DNA of 5,062 bases, from assembly GCA_029259995.1 (NCBI GenBank), contig JAJDEC010000602.1, forward strand, positions 1-5,062. The letters run 5' to 3'. Position 1 is the stretch's first letter. Every line of letters starts with the position of its first letter. This DNA is from Phycisphaerae bacterium. Lineage in GTDB: Bacteria; Planctomycetota; Phycisphaerae; UBA1845; UTPLA1. Under the pieces are notes generated by a model. It saw only the letters and a program-made list of their open reading frames with translations. It was not told the origin of the DNA and did not search any database. Both the position numbers and the translations under genes were made by a program. Of the stretch, positions 1 to 5,062 are shown piece by piece.

Positions 1-557
1 ACGCTGATGGGACCATAGTCCGAGGTCCCGGGATGACCGAGAAAGCGATCCGCCACTTCCGTCTGAACCGTGAAACACATGCGATCGATCCCGAACTCGC
101 CGAGCAGGAGATTGATCACAAGCGACGTGGCAATGTCATAGGGCAGATTAGCAACGAGCATTCCACGTCCCGGCGAGGAGTCCCGAACCTCCCTCATCGT
201 GGTGATGACATCATCCGCCAGCGCCGATTTCCGCCGAAGTGCGTCCGTGTGGATGAGTGTCACGTTGGACCGATCCGACAAATGCGCCGACGCCACGGCG
301 ATCATTGCCGGATCGATATCGACGGCGATCACACGATCACAGACACTGGCGACGATCGACGTCAGGCTCCCGCCGCCGCAACCGACTTCAAACACCCAGT
401 CGTTCGGCCCCAATTCGGCCGCCTCGACCAGCTTGCACATGAGATTGCGATCGATCAGAAAGCACTGGCCGAATCGTTTGCGCGGCGCGGCCCCGGCCTC
501 CGTGAGGAGTCTTTGCAAGTCACTCTTTGTCTGAAAACCTGAATCGTCCAGAACCAC
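1..557 (-). CDS. rsmA (ksgA): 16S rRNA (adenine1518-N6/adenine1519-N6)-dimethyltransferase KsgA/RsmA, 3' end outside window
   Basis: This SAM-dependent enzyme dimethylates two adjacent adenines in the 3'-terminal hairpin of 16S rRNA during late 30S assembly in the cytoplasm. Reading the minus strand from a GTG at 557 gives 185 full codons, against about 270 aa for the family, so the C-terminal third lies beyond the left edge. Visible are the N-terminal RKRFGQCFLID block (residues 26-36), the SAM-binding motif I EVGCGGGSLT (57-66), the acidic strand-2 end AVDIDP (78-83), and the catalytic NLPY motif (137-140), followed by a TEVADRF segment typical of the family. The usual GQNFL block reads GQCFL here. 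The start is uncertain: no ATG lies between the in-frame TAA at 593-591 and the conserved block. GTG 557 has GGAG only 3 nt upstream, while CTG 551 would be 9 nt from it. The gene is divergent from the HTH gene. The family call is very secure; the start is not. Confidence 0.95.
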   Translation of the reverse strand, partial: MVLDDSGFQTKSDLQRLLTEAGAAPRKRFGQCFLIDRNLMCKLVEAAELGPNDWVFEVGCGGGSLTSIVASVCDRVIAVDIDPAMIAVASAHLSDRSNVTLIHTDALRRKSALADDVITTMREVRDSSPGRGMLVANLPYDIATSLVINLLLGEFGIDRMCFTVQTEVADRFLGHPGTSDYGPIS

Positions 558-589
558 ACACTCCGCCGACGTACGAATTGGCTCAGTGC

Positions 590-597
590 ATTATAAT
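590..597. promoter_or_regulatory. Overlapping divergent -10 boxes (TATAAT on both strands)
   Basis: The 8-bp palindrome ATTATAAT holds a perfect TATAAT on the minus strand (595-590) and another on the plus strand (592-597). It sits in the 118-bp spacer between the divergent ksgA and HTH genes, about 33 nt upstream of the proposed ksgA GTG and about 78 nt upstream of the HTH ATG. No good TTGACA-like -35 box lies 16-18 nt from either box, so the evidence is the -10 hexamers and their position only. If both are used, the two promoters would compete for polymerase. Confidence 0.45.
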
Positions 598-665
598 CAG
601 AACCCGGGGCGCCGGACGGCCGAAGCCGAATGCGTCGTCGCGTGACCGTCATAACGAATCGGATC

Positions 666-670
666 GGGAG
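666..670 (+). promoter_or_regulatory. Ribosome binding site of the HTH gene
   Basis: GGGAG lies 5 nt upstream of the ATG at 676 and fixes that start for the CII-like protein. Confidence 0.6.
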
Positions 671-675
671 TCGCA

Positions 676-1164
676 ATGAGATCGCATGAAGTCCTCAAGG
701 AAGCCGTCGACACCGTGGGCGTCAAATCGCTCGCGGCGGAACTTCGTCTGAGTCAGGCGCTGATCTATAAGTGGTGCCAGGACGCGGATCCAAAGGATCC
801 CGACACGAGCGGAACGCGAAATCCGCTCGATCGGCTCCGGGAGATTGTCAAAGTGACGGGCCATATTCCCGTTGTAAGCTGGCTCTGCCACGAAGCGGGT
901 GGCTTCTTCGTCCACAATCCGGAAGAAGAATGCCCCGACATCGACGCGGACCTCCTTCAATCCACGCAGCAGGTCGTGACGCGCTTCAGCACACTATTGG
1001 GCGAAGTCAGCGTGTCGATTGCCGACGACGGCGCGATTGAACCCGCCGAAGCGGATCGAATTCGACTCGGCTGGGAACAACTCAAGACGACCGCCGAAAC
1101 CTTCGTCGTTGCCTGCGAACGCGGCCTTTATCGATTGAGACCTGAAAATGACAACAAGAAATAG
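676..1164 (+). CDS. CII/CP76-like helix-turn-helix protein
   Basis: A 162-aa protein with a predicted DNA-binding N-terminus. Residues 17-36 (KSLAAELRLSQALIYKWCQD) have the spacing of a helix-turn-helix: a first helix ending in LRLS, then a recognition helix SQALIYKWCQ. After a Pro/Asp-rich loop (38-50), NPLDRLREIVKVTG (49-62) and VVSWLCHEAGGFFVHNP (66-82) resemble the second half of the phage regulatory CII/CP76 family (Pfam Phage_CP76), where a helix ends in a TGD-like turn before a conserved WLC segment. Residues 90-150 look helical and may dimerise. I recall chromosomal proteins of this kind annotated in planctomycetes as hypothetical or phage CII family; this is from memory. A GGGAG supports the start. 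No phage genes are nearby, so a domesticated housekeeping regulator is more likely than prophage. Its 3' end overlaps the lipoprotein gene by 17 nt, suggesting co-transcription and translational coupling. Target genes are unknown. Confidence 0.75.
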   Translation: MRSHEVLKEAVDTVGVKSLAAELRLSQALIYKWCQDADPKDPDTSGTRNPLDRLREIVKVTGHIPVVSWLCHEAGGFFVHNPEEECPDIDADLLQSTQQVVTRFSTLLGEVSVSIADDGAIEPAEADRIRLGWEQLKTTAETFVVACERGLYRLRPENDNKK

Positions 1165-1471
1165 TCGCTCCCTGCATCCGGGATCATGGCTGATCGTCAT
1201 CGCCTTGATCATCGGGGGCGTATCCTGCGGCTCCGACAACCAATCGACGTCGCAAAAACGAATGTTCGTCTCGTCAAAGGAATTTGACCAAGGTCGAACG
1301 GACGGAAATCGCGACGCGAAGTTCTCGTGGACCGAAGACAGTGCAGCATGGATGTGGATGTGGATGAAAGACAACCAGTACAAACAGGGATACGAACAAG
1401 GCTGGCGCGAAGGCCGCACGCAGATCAAGTTCGAAGCCGAGCGCAGCGAGGCTGAGTCGATCCAGGAGTAA
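1148..1471 (+). CDS. Small predicted lipoprotein with glycine-periodic motifs and a WMWMWM tract
   Basis: A 107-aa protein of no family I recognise. The N-terminus looks like a signal peptidase II signal: Arg/Ser/His-rich n-region (1-13), hydrophobic core WLIVIALIIGG (14-24), then GVSC with Cys27 as the presumed lipidated residue. Gly at -3 is not ideal for a lipobox. Residue +2 is Gly, not Asp, which would fit outer-membrane sorting. The mature part has two related glycine-spaced charged segments, DQGRTDGNRDAK (47-58) and YKQGYEQGWREGR (78-90), with glycines every four residues (49, 53; 81, 85, 89). They flank an unusual alternating WMWMWM at 68-73. The C-terminus is Glu-rich. The gene begins inside the upstream HTH gene in another frame with only a weak GAGA upstream, so translation is probably coupled to it. 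Composition and signal peptide argue that it is real; function is unknown. Confidence 0.7.
   Translation: MTTRNSRSLHPGSWLIVIALIIGGVSCGSDNQSTSQKRMFVSSKEFDQGRTDGNRDAKFSWTEDSAAWMWMWMKDNQYKQGYEQGWREGRTQIKFEAERSEAESIQE
1349..1366 (+). repeat. Three tandem copies of TGGATG
   Basis: A perfect in-frame hexanucleotide repeat (3 x TGGATG) encodes Trp-Met three times in the lipoprotein. Gain or loss of a unit keeps the reading frame. Confidence 0.9.
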
Positions 1472-1481
1472 TCGAATCAAC

Positions 1482-1501
1482 CGCGGCTAAGAGTCGCCGC
1501 G
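1482..1501. terminator. Possible bidirectional hairpin between convergent genes
   Basis: CGCGGC (1482-1487) and GCCGCG (1496-1501) can pair around an 8-nt loop, between the lipoprotein stop (1469-1471) and the yhaM-like coding end, whose TAG it overlaps. There is no T-tract on the plus side and only a mildly T-rich GTTGATTCGATT on the minus side. It is a weak terminator candidate supported mainly by its place between converging genes. Confidence 0.3.
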
Positions 1502-2515
1502 AACCCCCATGACATCCTTCTTGAACATTCGCGATTCCAGCGGACGAACATACTGCGTCCAGTCGCTGTCGTCATTGCGCGAATCGTCGATGCTCGTCAT
1601 CGCCATGTTGATCTTGGCGTCCAGATTATCAAGATAGTGGATCGCCAGGGCCTCTGGGCATGCGGGAAGTCGCGGGCTTCCGAATTCGTAGGTGCCATGA
1701 TGCGCCAGAACGATGTGCGTCAGCAGGTCCTTGATGTCCGCCGGAAACGCTTCGCCCGACGCCTTGCCCGCCTCGGCGGCTTTTCGATCAATCCAGATGG
1801 CAGCCTGCGTGATGTGCCCCACGAGTTGTCCGTTCGACGTGTATGCGAAGTTCGTGTCATACGTTAATTCCGTCGTCTTGCCGATGTCGTGCAGGAATAG
1901 ACCGACAAGCACCAGGTCGCGACTCACATTCGGAAAATGGCTGACGGCCTTGCCATCCGCACCAAAGATCCGCGTGGCCAGCCCGAGCAGGCTGCATGTG
2001 TGTTCAAGCAATCCGCCAATGTACGCGTGGTGATTCGTCACGGCCGCCGGCGCGCGCTTGAATCGTTCGACGAGTTCCTCGTCGCTGACGAACGCCTTGA
2101 TCAGCGCCAGCAGGTGCTTGTTCTCGACGGTACGCAGAATCGAGAGCACAGTTTCCCACATCTCGCTGACATTGTGTTTTGTCGATGGAAGAAACGCCGA
2201 CAGATCGACATCGTCGCGCTTCAGCGGTCGGATCGCCTCGCCGATGACCTGCAGGTTGCCCTTGTAGCTCTCAACCCGGCCGCGCATCGCGATGAAGCCG
2301 CCTTCGGGAATGATATTGTACATCTGCTGCGTCGCCTGCCAGATCCGGCCGAGCACCTGGCCCGACTTGTCGACAAACCCCATATGGATGTACAGGCTCC
2401 CGTTGTTCGTCGTCCGCAGGTCTTTCTGCGAAACCAGAAAAACGCGATCCTCGAACGACTCGCCGGCCTTCAGATTCTCAATCAAAACGGTCTCGTGGGA
2501 CAACTGCGACGTCAT
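1487..2515 (-). CDS. yhaM-like: YhaM-like 3'-5' exoribonuclease (OB-fold plus HD domain)
   Basis: A 342-aa protein with the architecture of YhaM, a metal-dependent 3'-5' exonuclease acting on RNA (and ssDNA) in the cytoplasm; B. subtilis YhaM is a little over 310 aa. Residues about 10-100 form a nucleic-acid-binding OB fold (LYIHMGFVDKSGQVLGRIW, then RGRVESYKGNLQV). From about 155 an HD domain follows: GLLEHT (His172), the eponymous FLHDIGK (His209-Asp210), VGHI (His234), AHHG (His272-His273) and YLDNLDAKI (Asp296/Asp299), so the usual metal ligands appear intact. I chose the ATG at 2515 over an in-frame TTG at 2524 because AGGA (2528-2525) is 9 nt from the ATG but touches the TTG. The tail after LDAKI carries an Asp-rich SIDDSRNDDSD, then a basic end. 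It converges on the lipoprotein gene and appears monocistronic with its own promoter. The family call is strong; the exact substrate is inferred. Confidence 0.9.
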   Translation of the reverse strand: MTSQLSHETVLIENLKAGESFEDRVFLVSQKDLRTTNNGSLYIHMGFVDKSGQVLGRIWQATQQMYNIIPEGGFIAMRGRVESYKGNLQVIGEAIRPLKRDDVDLSAFLPSTKHNVSEMWETVLSILRTVENKHLLALIKAFVSDEELVERFKRAPAAVTNHHAYIGGLLEHTCSLLGLATRIFGADGKAVSHFPNVSRDLVLVGLFLHDIGKTTELTYDTNFAYTSNGQLVGHITQAAIWIDRKAAEAGKASGEAFPADIKDLLTHIVLAHHGTYEFGSPRLPACPEALAIHYLDNLDAKINMAMTSIDDSRNDDSDWTQYVRPLESRMFKKDVMGVRGDS

Positions 2516-2524
2516 CAATGTCAA

Positions 2525-2528
2525 TCCT
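2525..2528 (-). promoter_or_regulatory. Ribosome binding site deciding the yhaM-like start
   Basis: On the minus strand AGGA ends 9 nt before ATG 2515 and directly abuts the alternative TTG 2524, favouring the ATG. Confidence 0.55.
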
Positions 2529-2588
2529 GAATTGTATTCGTGGTTCCGCCCGCATTGCGCCGGCTCGATTCAAACGGAGAATCTCGCC

Positions 2589-2616
2589 AATATAACGCAA
2601 TGCCGAAAGCAGACAA
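2589..2616 (-). promoter_or_regulatory. Candidate sigma-70-type promoter of the yhaM-like gene
   Basis: On the minus strand a TTGTCT -35 (2616-2611) and a TATATT -10 (2594-2589) are separated by 16 nt. Transcription would begin near 2582, giving a leader of about 65 nt before the ATG at 2515. The match is good but not perfect and is not backed by any comparison. Confidence 0.45.
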
Positions 2617-2672
2617 ATGCAGGCATGGGATTGTGAATTCTCGACGTCTCAGGGGGCCCGGCACAACAAAGT

Positions 2673-2704
2673 CGCCCAGTCGAATCTGTCTGGACGACTG
2701 GGCG
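2673..2704 (-). terminator. Perfect 10-bp hairpin, likely terminator of the PilZ gene
   Basis: CGCCCAGTCG (2673-2682) and CGACTGGGCG (2695-2704) are exact reverse complements around a 12-nt loop. Read on the minus strand, the stem is followed by ACTTTGTTGTG, a moderately T-rich tail. That fits an intrinsic terminator about 130 nt past the PilZ stop and before the yhaM-like promoter. On the plus strand the following sequence is not T-rich. The interrupted T-tract, 12-nt loop and distance from the stop leave open a protein-binding site or processed RNA structure. Confidence 0.5.
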
Positions 2705-2831
2705 GAAGATTCTGAATCGGGTTTGAGGTCCGATCCGAATCGCCTCAACTCTCGATCGGGGCGGGGGGCACCGCCTTGCGCGGAAACCGGGCATCGCCCT
2801 TTGACCCGCGTGTGTTGGCCGTCCTAACGGT

Positions 2832-3293
2832 TCAGTTCACGCCGAGGTGCTCGTACGCGGCGGGAATCGCCCACGGATCACCGAGCAGCTGGCCGCCGTC
2901 GCCGAACCCGTCAGACGAAGACGCGTCGAGCGCATCGTCAGGGGCGCCGATCATGCAACCGTCGCCGTTCGCCTGGAAGAATCGAACACCGATTCGTGAT
3001 ACGCCGCGCTCCGGATGTCGCAGATTGACGACGATCCCCTTCTGGCGGCATTCGTTCGGTCCATCTTCGTCCGTTCGGCGATCTTCGTAGCAGACATCGA
3101 CGTGTTCACCCAGGATTGGTGCATTCTTGTCGGTCGTCAGGATGCCGATACCGCTGCCTGATAGATCGACGAGCTGTCCCGGAAACTCGGAAGCGATTCC
3201 ATCGACGCTCATCAAGACGCCGCCGTGCGCCCATCGTCGCGTTTCTCGTCGTCGTTCGATCGAATTCAAGTTGGTCAGTCGTCCAGCATCCAT
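2832..3293 (-). CDS. Single-domain PilZ protein (putative c-di-GMP receptor)
   Basis: A 153-aa protein made of one PilZ domain plus a short tail. PilZ domains bind cyclic di-GMP through an N-terminal RxxxR and a downstream (D/N)xSxxG. Here the first is in ERRRETRRW (R15..R19 or R16..R20) and the second is DLSGSG (D43, S45, G48), both at the expected spacing. The rest of the barrel follows: GIGIL (48-52), GEHVDVCYE (62-70), QKGIVVNLRH (84-93) and SRIGVRFF (99-106). There is no signal peptide or membrane segment, so it is probably a cytoplasmic adaptor for motility, adhesion or exopolysaccharide control. Residues 108-153 form an acidic, Gly/Ser-rich tail (DDALDASSSDGFGDGG) with a Trp-Ala-Ile-Pro patch, of unknown role. 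AAGGGG (3306-3301) sits 7 nt before the ATG. It is transcribed divergently from proS and appears to stand alone. The domain call is confident; the partner is unknown. Confidence 0.9.
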   Translation of the reverse strand: MDAGRLTNLNSIERRRETRRWAHGGVLMSVDGIASEFPGQLVDLSGSGIGILTTDKNAPILGEHVDVCYEDRRTDEDGPNECRQKGIVVNLRHPERGVSRIGVRFFQANGDGCMIGAPDDALDASSSDGFGDGGQLLGDPWAIPAAYEHLGVN

Positions 3294-3619
3294 CGTGGCA
3301 CCCCTTTTGATAGTAAATTGGGACCATCCACCCGATACGTTGATCGGTGACGAAAGCGACGCGATTCAGTTATGAGTTGGGCAACCCGGGGAGAAGGTCC
3401 GCGCCGTAACTGCGCGACGGACGTAACGCCGATAATGCCTGAAATTCCGGAACCGAAGCGAAGAAACCGGCTGCCGTGCATGGCGCCGGCGTTTCCGGTA
3501 CGCTCCCGGTTTTCAGTCGTTGGCTCGCCGGTCAACCTCACGCTTGTGGCCTGTTTCCACGACGTGGACATCCGGCACATTTGGCAGTCCGCGGGCCGCG
3601 GACGCAGAGTGAATCCGTC
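3294..3619. other. Divergent spacer between the PilZ gene and proS
   Basis: About 326 bp without a convincing gene; an open frame from 3372 that runs into proS has a random-looking Arg-rich translation. The left edge holds the PilZ RBS. A GATAAT at 3431-3436 could be a plus-strand -10 but lacks a clear -35. Two small hairpins are possible: GTCCG/CGGAC with inner CGC/GCG (3397-3422), and CCGGC-T-GCC paired with GGC-GCCGG around a GTGCAT loop (3467-3489). The nearest Shine-Dalgarno-like bases before proS are a weak GAGTGA at 3607-3612. I recognise no T-box or other known riboswitch. Confidence 0.5.
3301..3306 (-). promoter_or_regulatory. Ribosome binding site of the PilZ gene
   Basis: AAGGGG on the minus strand, 7 nt upstream of the ATG at 3293, supports that start. 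Confidence 0.6.
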
Positions 3620-5062
3620 ATGCGTTGGTCTGAATACTTCATCGTCACGTCGAAGGAAACCCCGAAGGACGCGACGGCCGCGTCGCATCGCCTGATGCTG
3701 CGGACCGGCATGGTCCGACAACTTGCTTCGGGCATCTACTCCTATCTGCCACTCGGTTTTCGCAGTCTGAAGAAAGTCGAACGAATCGTTCGCGAAGAAA
3801 TGAGCCGGGCAGGCGCCGTTGAGCTGATGATGCCCATTCTGCATCCCATCGATCTCTGGGAAGAGACGGGACGCGTGGCGGCCATGGGCGACGTGCTCTT
3901 GCGACTGGGCGGCCCCGAAGGCGACTGGCGATCCCAGACCGTGCTTGGACCGACGCATGAAGAGATCATCACGGAAATTGCGCGGGCCTATCTCAATAGC
4001 TACAAGCAATTGCCCGTCAATCTCTACCAGATACAAGTGAAATTCCGCGGCGAGGCGCGCCCCAAGAGCGGCGTGTTGCGAACGCGCGAATTCCTGATGA
4101 AGGACGCCTACAGCTTTCACGATTCGATCGAAAGCCTGGATTCGGGTTATCAGAAAATGTACGACGCTTACTGTCGCATCTTCGCCCGTTGCGGTCTGCC
4201 GTTCGCGCCCGTTGAGGCTGAGAGCGGACCGATCGGCGGCGATGCATCGCATGAATTCATGGTCCTGACGGACGCCGGCGAAGATGTTGTCGCGCTGACA
4301 GAGAATAATGATTACGCGGCGAATACCGAACGGGCCGTCTGTGCGCCGCTTGCGCAGGATGATGCGGCGATGAAGTCCATCGAGGAAGTGAATACGCCGA
4401 ACCAACGGACGATCGATGAAGTGACGGCGTTTCTGAAGACGTCGCCGTCGCAGATGATCAAGACGCTGGTCTATTCCGGCATGCCGCCGGTGAGCGGCAA
4501 GAAGAAAGACAGGGCGCCGGCGGAGCCGCTGGTTTTTGTCGCGCTGGTTCGCGGCGATCACGAGGCGAACGAGAACAAGTTGAACCGCGCTGCGGCGCAG
4601 GCGTGGGCGGCGGGCGCAGGCGGCGATACGTCGCAGTGCACGTCGATCCCGCTCGAACTGGCGGATGAGGCGACGATCCGGAAGCTGACGGGTGCTGACG
4701 TCGGATTTGCCGGTCCGCACACGCTCGACAAGTCGGGCGTGCCTTATTTCCTGATCGTCGATCAGGCGGTCGCCGTTATGCGGAACGGTGCGACGGGGGC
4801 CAACAAGACGGACCATCACGCCGTGAATGTCAATCCGGGCCGCGACTTTCCGATCGACGGCGAGCGCGTCGTGGTTGCCGATATTCGCAACGTCACGGAC
4901 GGCGATCTTTCGCCGAAGGGCAGCGGTTCGCCGATTCGTCTGCGGAAGGCAATCGAAGTCGGCCATGTCTTCAAGCTGGGCACGAAATACAGCGACTCGA
5001 TGGGCGCGACGTATCTCGATAAGAACGGCAAGGCGAAGCCGCTGATCATGGGTTGTTACGGC
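3620..5062 (+). CDS. proS: Prolyl-tRNA synthetase, bacterial type with INS editing domain, 3' end outside window
   Basis: ProRS charges tRNA-Pro with proline in two steps (prolyl-AMP, then transfer) and, in this type, hydrolyses Ala-tRNA-Pro with the inserted INS (YbaK-like) domain. The first 481 residues are present, against about 570 in E. coli. The start MRWSEYFIVTSKE matches the family N-terminus. Visible are class II motif 1 (about 38-75, GIYSYLPLG to MMPILHP), LGPTHEE (109-115), motif 2 (142-166, FRGEARPKSG then REFLMKDAYSFH) and GGDASHEF (206-213). The INS domain covers about 225-405, with Lys281 in IKTLVY at the position of the editing lysine, GFAGPHTL (362-369) and NPGRDF (405-410). 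The catalytic core resumes with DIRNVTDGD and EVGHVFKLGTKYSDSMGATYLD. The window ends at IMGCYG, just before motif 3 and the anticodon-binding domain. Motif 2 reads FRGE instead of the common FRDE, and INS has a Lys/Pro-rich insert (about 287-303). The Shine-Dalgarno is weak. Confidence 0.97.
   Translation, partial: MRWSEYFIVTSKETPKDATAASHRLMLRTGMVRQLASGIYSYLPLGFRSLKKVERIVREEMSRAGAVELMMPILHPIDLWEETGRVAAMGDVLLRLGGPEGDWRSQTVLGPTHEEIITEIARAYLNSYKQLPVNLYQIQVKFRGEARPKSGVLRTREFLMKDAYSFHDSIESLDSGYQKMYDAYCRIFARCGLPFAPVEAESGPIGGDASHEFMVLTDAGEDVVALTENNDYAANTERAVCAPLAQDDAAMKSIEEVNTPNQRTIDEVTAFLKTSPSQMIKTLVYSGMPPVSGKKKDRAPAEPLVFVALVRGDHEANENKLNRAAAQAWAAGAGGDTSQCTSIPLELADEATIRKLTGADVGFAGPHTLDKSGVPYFLIVDQAVAVMRNGATGANKTDHHAVNVNPGRDFPIDGERVVVADIRNVTDGDLSPKGSGSPIRLRKAIEVGHVFKLGTKYSDSMGATYLDKNGKAKPLIMGCYG

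Larger units (their letters stand above)
2516..2831. other. Spacer between the yhaM-like and PilZ genes
   Basis: About 316 bp without a convincing gene. Open frames on both strands give Arg/Pro/Ser-rich translations with no recognisable motif. The part near the yhaM-like gene holds its RBS and candidate promoter. The middle holds the perfect inverted repeat at 2673-2704. Toward PilZ there is a smaller inverted repeat, TTGAGG (2723-2728) with CCTCAA (2743-2748), and a G-rich run near 2758-2768. Confidence 0.6.

Noticed and set aside
33..542. A 169-codon open frame on the plus strand opposite ksgA
   Set aside because: The translation is Arg/Asp/His-rich and motif-free; the minus strand encodes KsgA with motif I and NLPY over the same bases.
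676..1164. Prophage remnant suggested by the CII-like protein
   Set aside because: No integrase, structural, lysis or attachment-site sequence is visible, and the neighbours are housekeeping genes.
1937..2530. A 197-codon plus-strand frame opposite the yhaM-like gene
   Set aside because: It is antisense to a gene with clear OB and HD motifs and resembles no family.
2540..2827. Small open frames on both strands in the yhaM-PilZ spacer
   Set aside because: Translations look random (Arg/Ser/Pro-rich), the frames overlap each other, and they cross the candidate promoter and hairpin.
3405..3427. Repeated CGTAAC (3405-3410 and 3422-3427) as a regulator binding site
   Set aside because: Two copies of a six-base word 17 nt apart are likely by chance and no third copy or palindrome supports them.
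3372..3695. A 107-codon plus-strand frame leading into proS
   Set aside because: It overlaps the proS start by 76 nt in another frame, is Arg/Pro-rich, has no motif, and lacks a good ribosome binding site.
3275..4966. A 563-codon open frame on the minus strand opposite proS
   Set aside because: Its translation is Arg/His-rich with no recognisable motif, while the plus strand over the same span encodes ProRS with its class II and INS motifs in order. It extends into the PilZ 5' end without a plausible start signal. Long antisense frames are expected opposite GC-rich genes.

Overview
The window is about 5.1 kb of moderately GC-rich bacterial chromosome carrying ordinary chromosomal genes. It shows no transposase, integrase, tRNA, rRNA or CRISPR repeat. 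My best guess at origin is a Planctomycetota-type bacterium or a similar deep-branching Gram-negative. The reasons are a lipobox-bearing lipoprotein, a stand-alone CII-like helix-turn-helix protein, a YhaM-type OB/HD exonuclease and mostly monocistronic genes with long spacers. This rests on gene character, not on a database comparison.

Layout from left to right:
(1) The minus strand carries the 5' two-thirds of ksgA/rsmA, the 16S rRNA dimethyladenosine transferase; the gene runs off the left edge.
(2) A 118-bp divergent spacer holds TATAAT boxes on both strands, overlapping by four bases.
(3) The plus strand has a two-gene unit: a CII/CP76-like helix-turn-helix protein of 162 aa, overlapped by 17 nt by a 107-aa predicted lipoprotein with a WMWMWM tract and glycine-periodic motifs.
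(4) A YhaM-like OB-fold plus HD-domain 3'-5' exoribonuclease lies convergently on the minus strand, its stop only 15 nt from the lipoprotein stop, with a small GC hairpin at the junction.
(5) A spacer of about 310 bp holds a likely yhaM promoter and a perfect 10-bp inverted repeat that reads as a terminator for the gene to its right.
(6) The minus strand has a single-domain PilZ (c-di-GMP receptor) protein with an acidic tail.
(7) A divergent spacer of about 330 bp leads to proS (bacterial-type prolyl-tRNA synthetase with INS editing domain) on the plus strand, cut by the right edge just before class II motif 3.

Functionally the window mixes translation (ksgA, proS), RNA turnover (yhaM-like) and second-messenger signalling (PilZ). 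The only part whose biology is not explained by a known family is the HTH/lipoprotein pair. I see no convincing evidence of a novel defence, mobile or RNA-based system.
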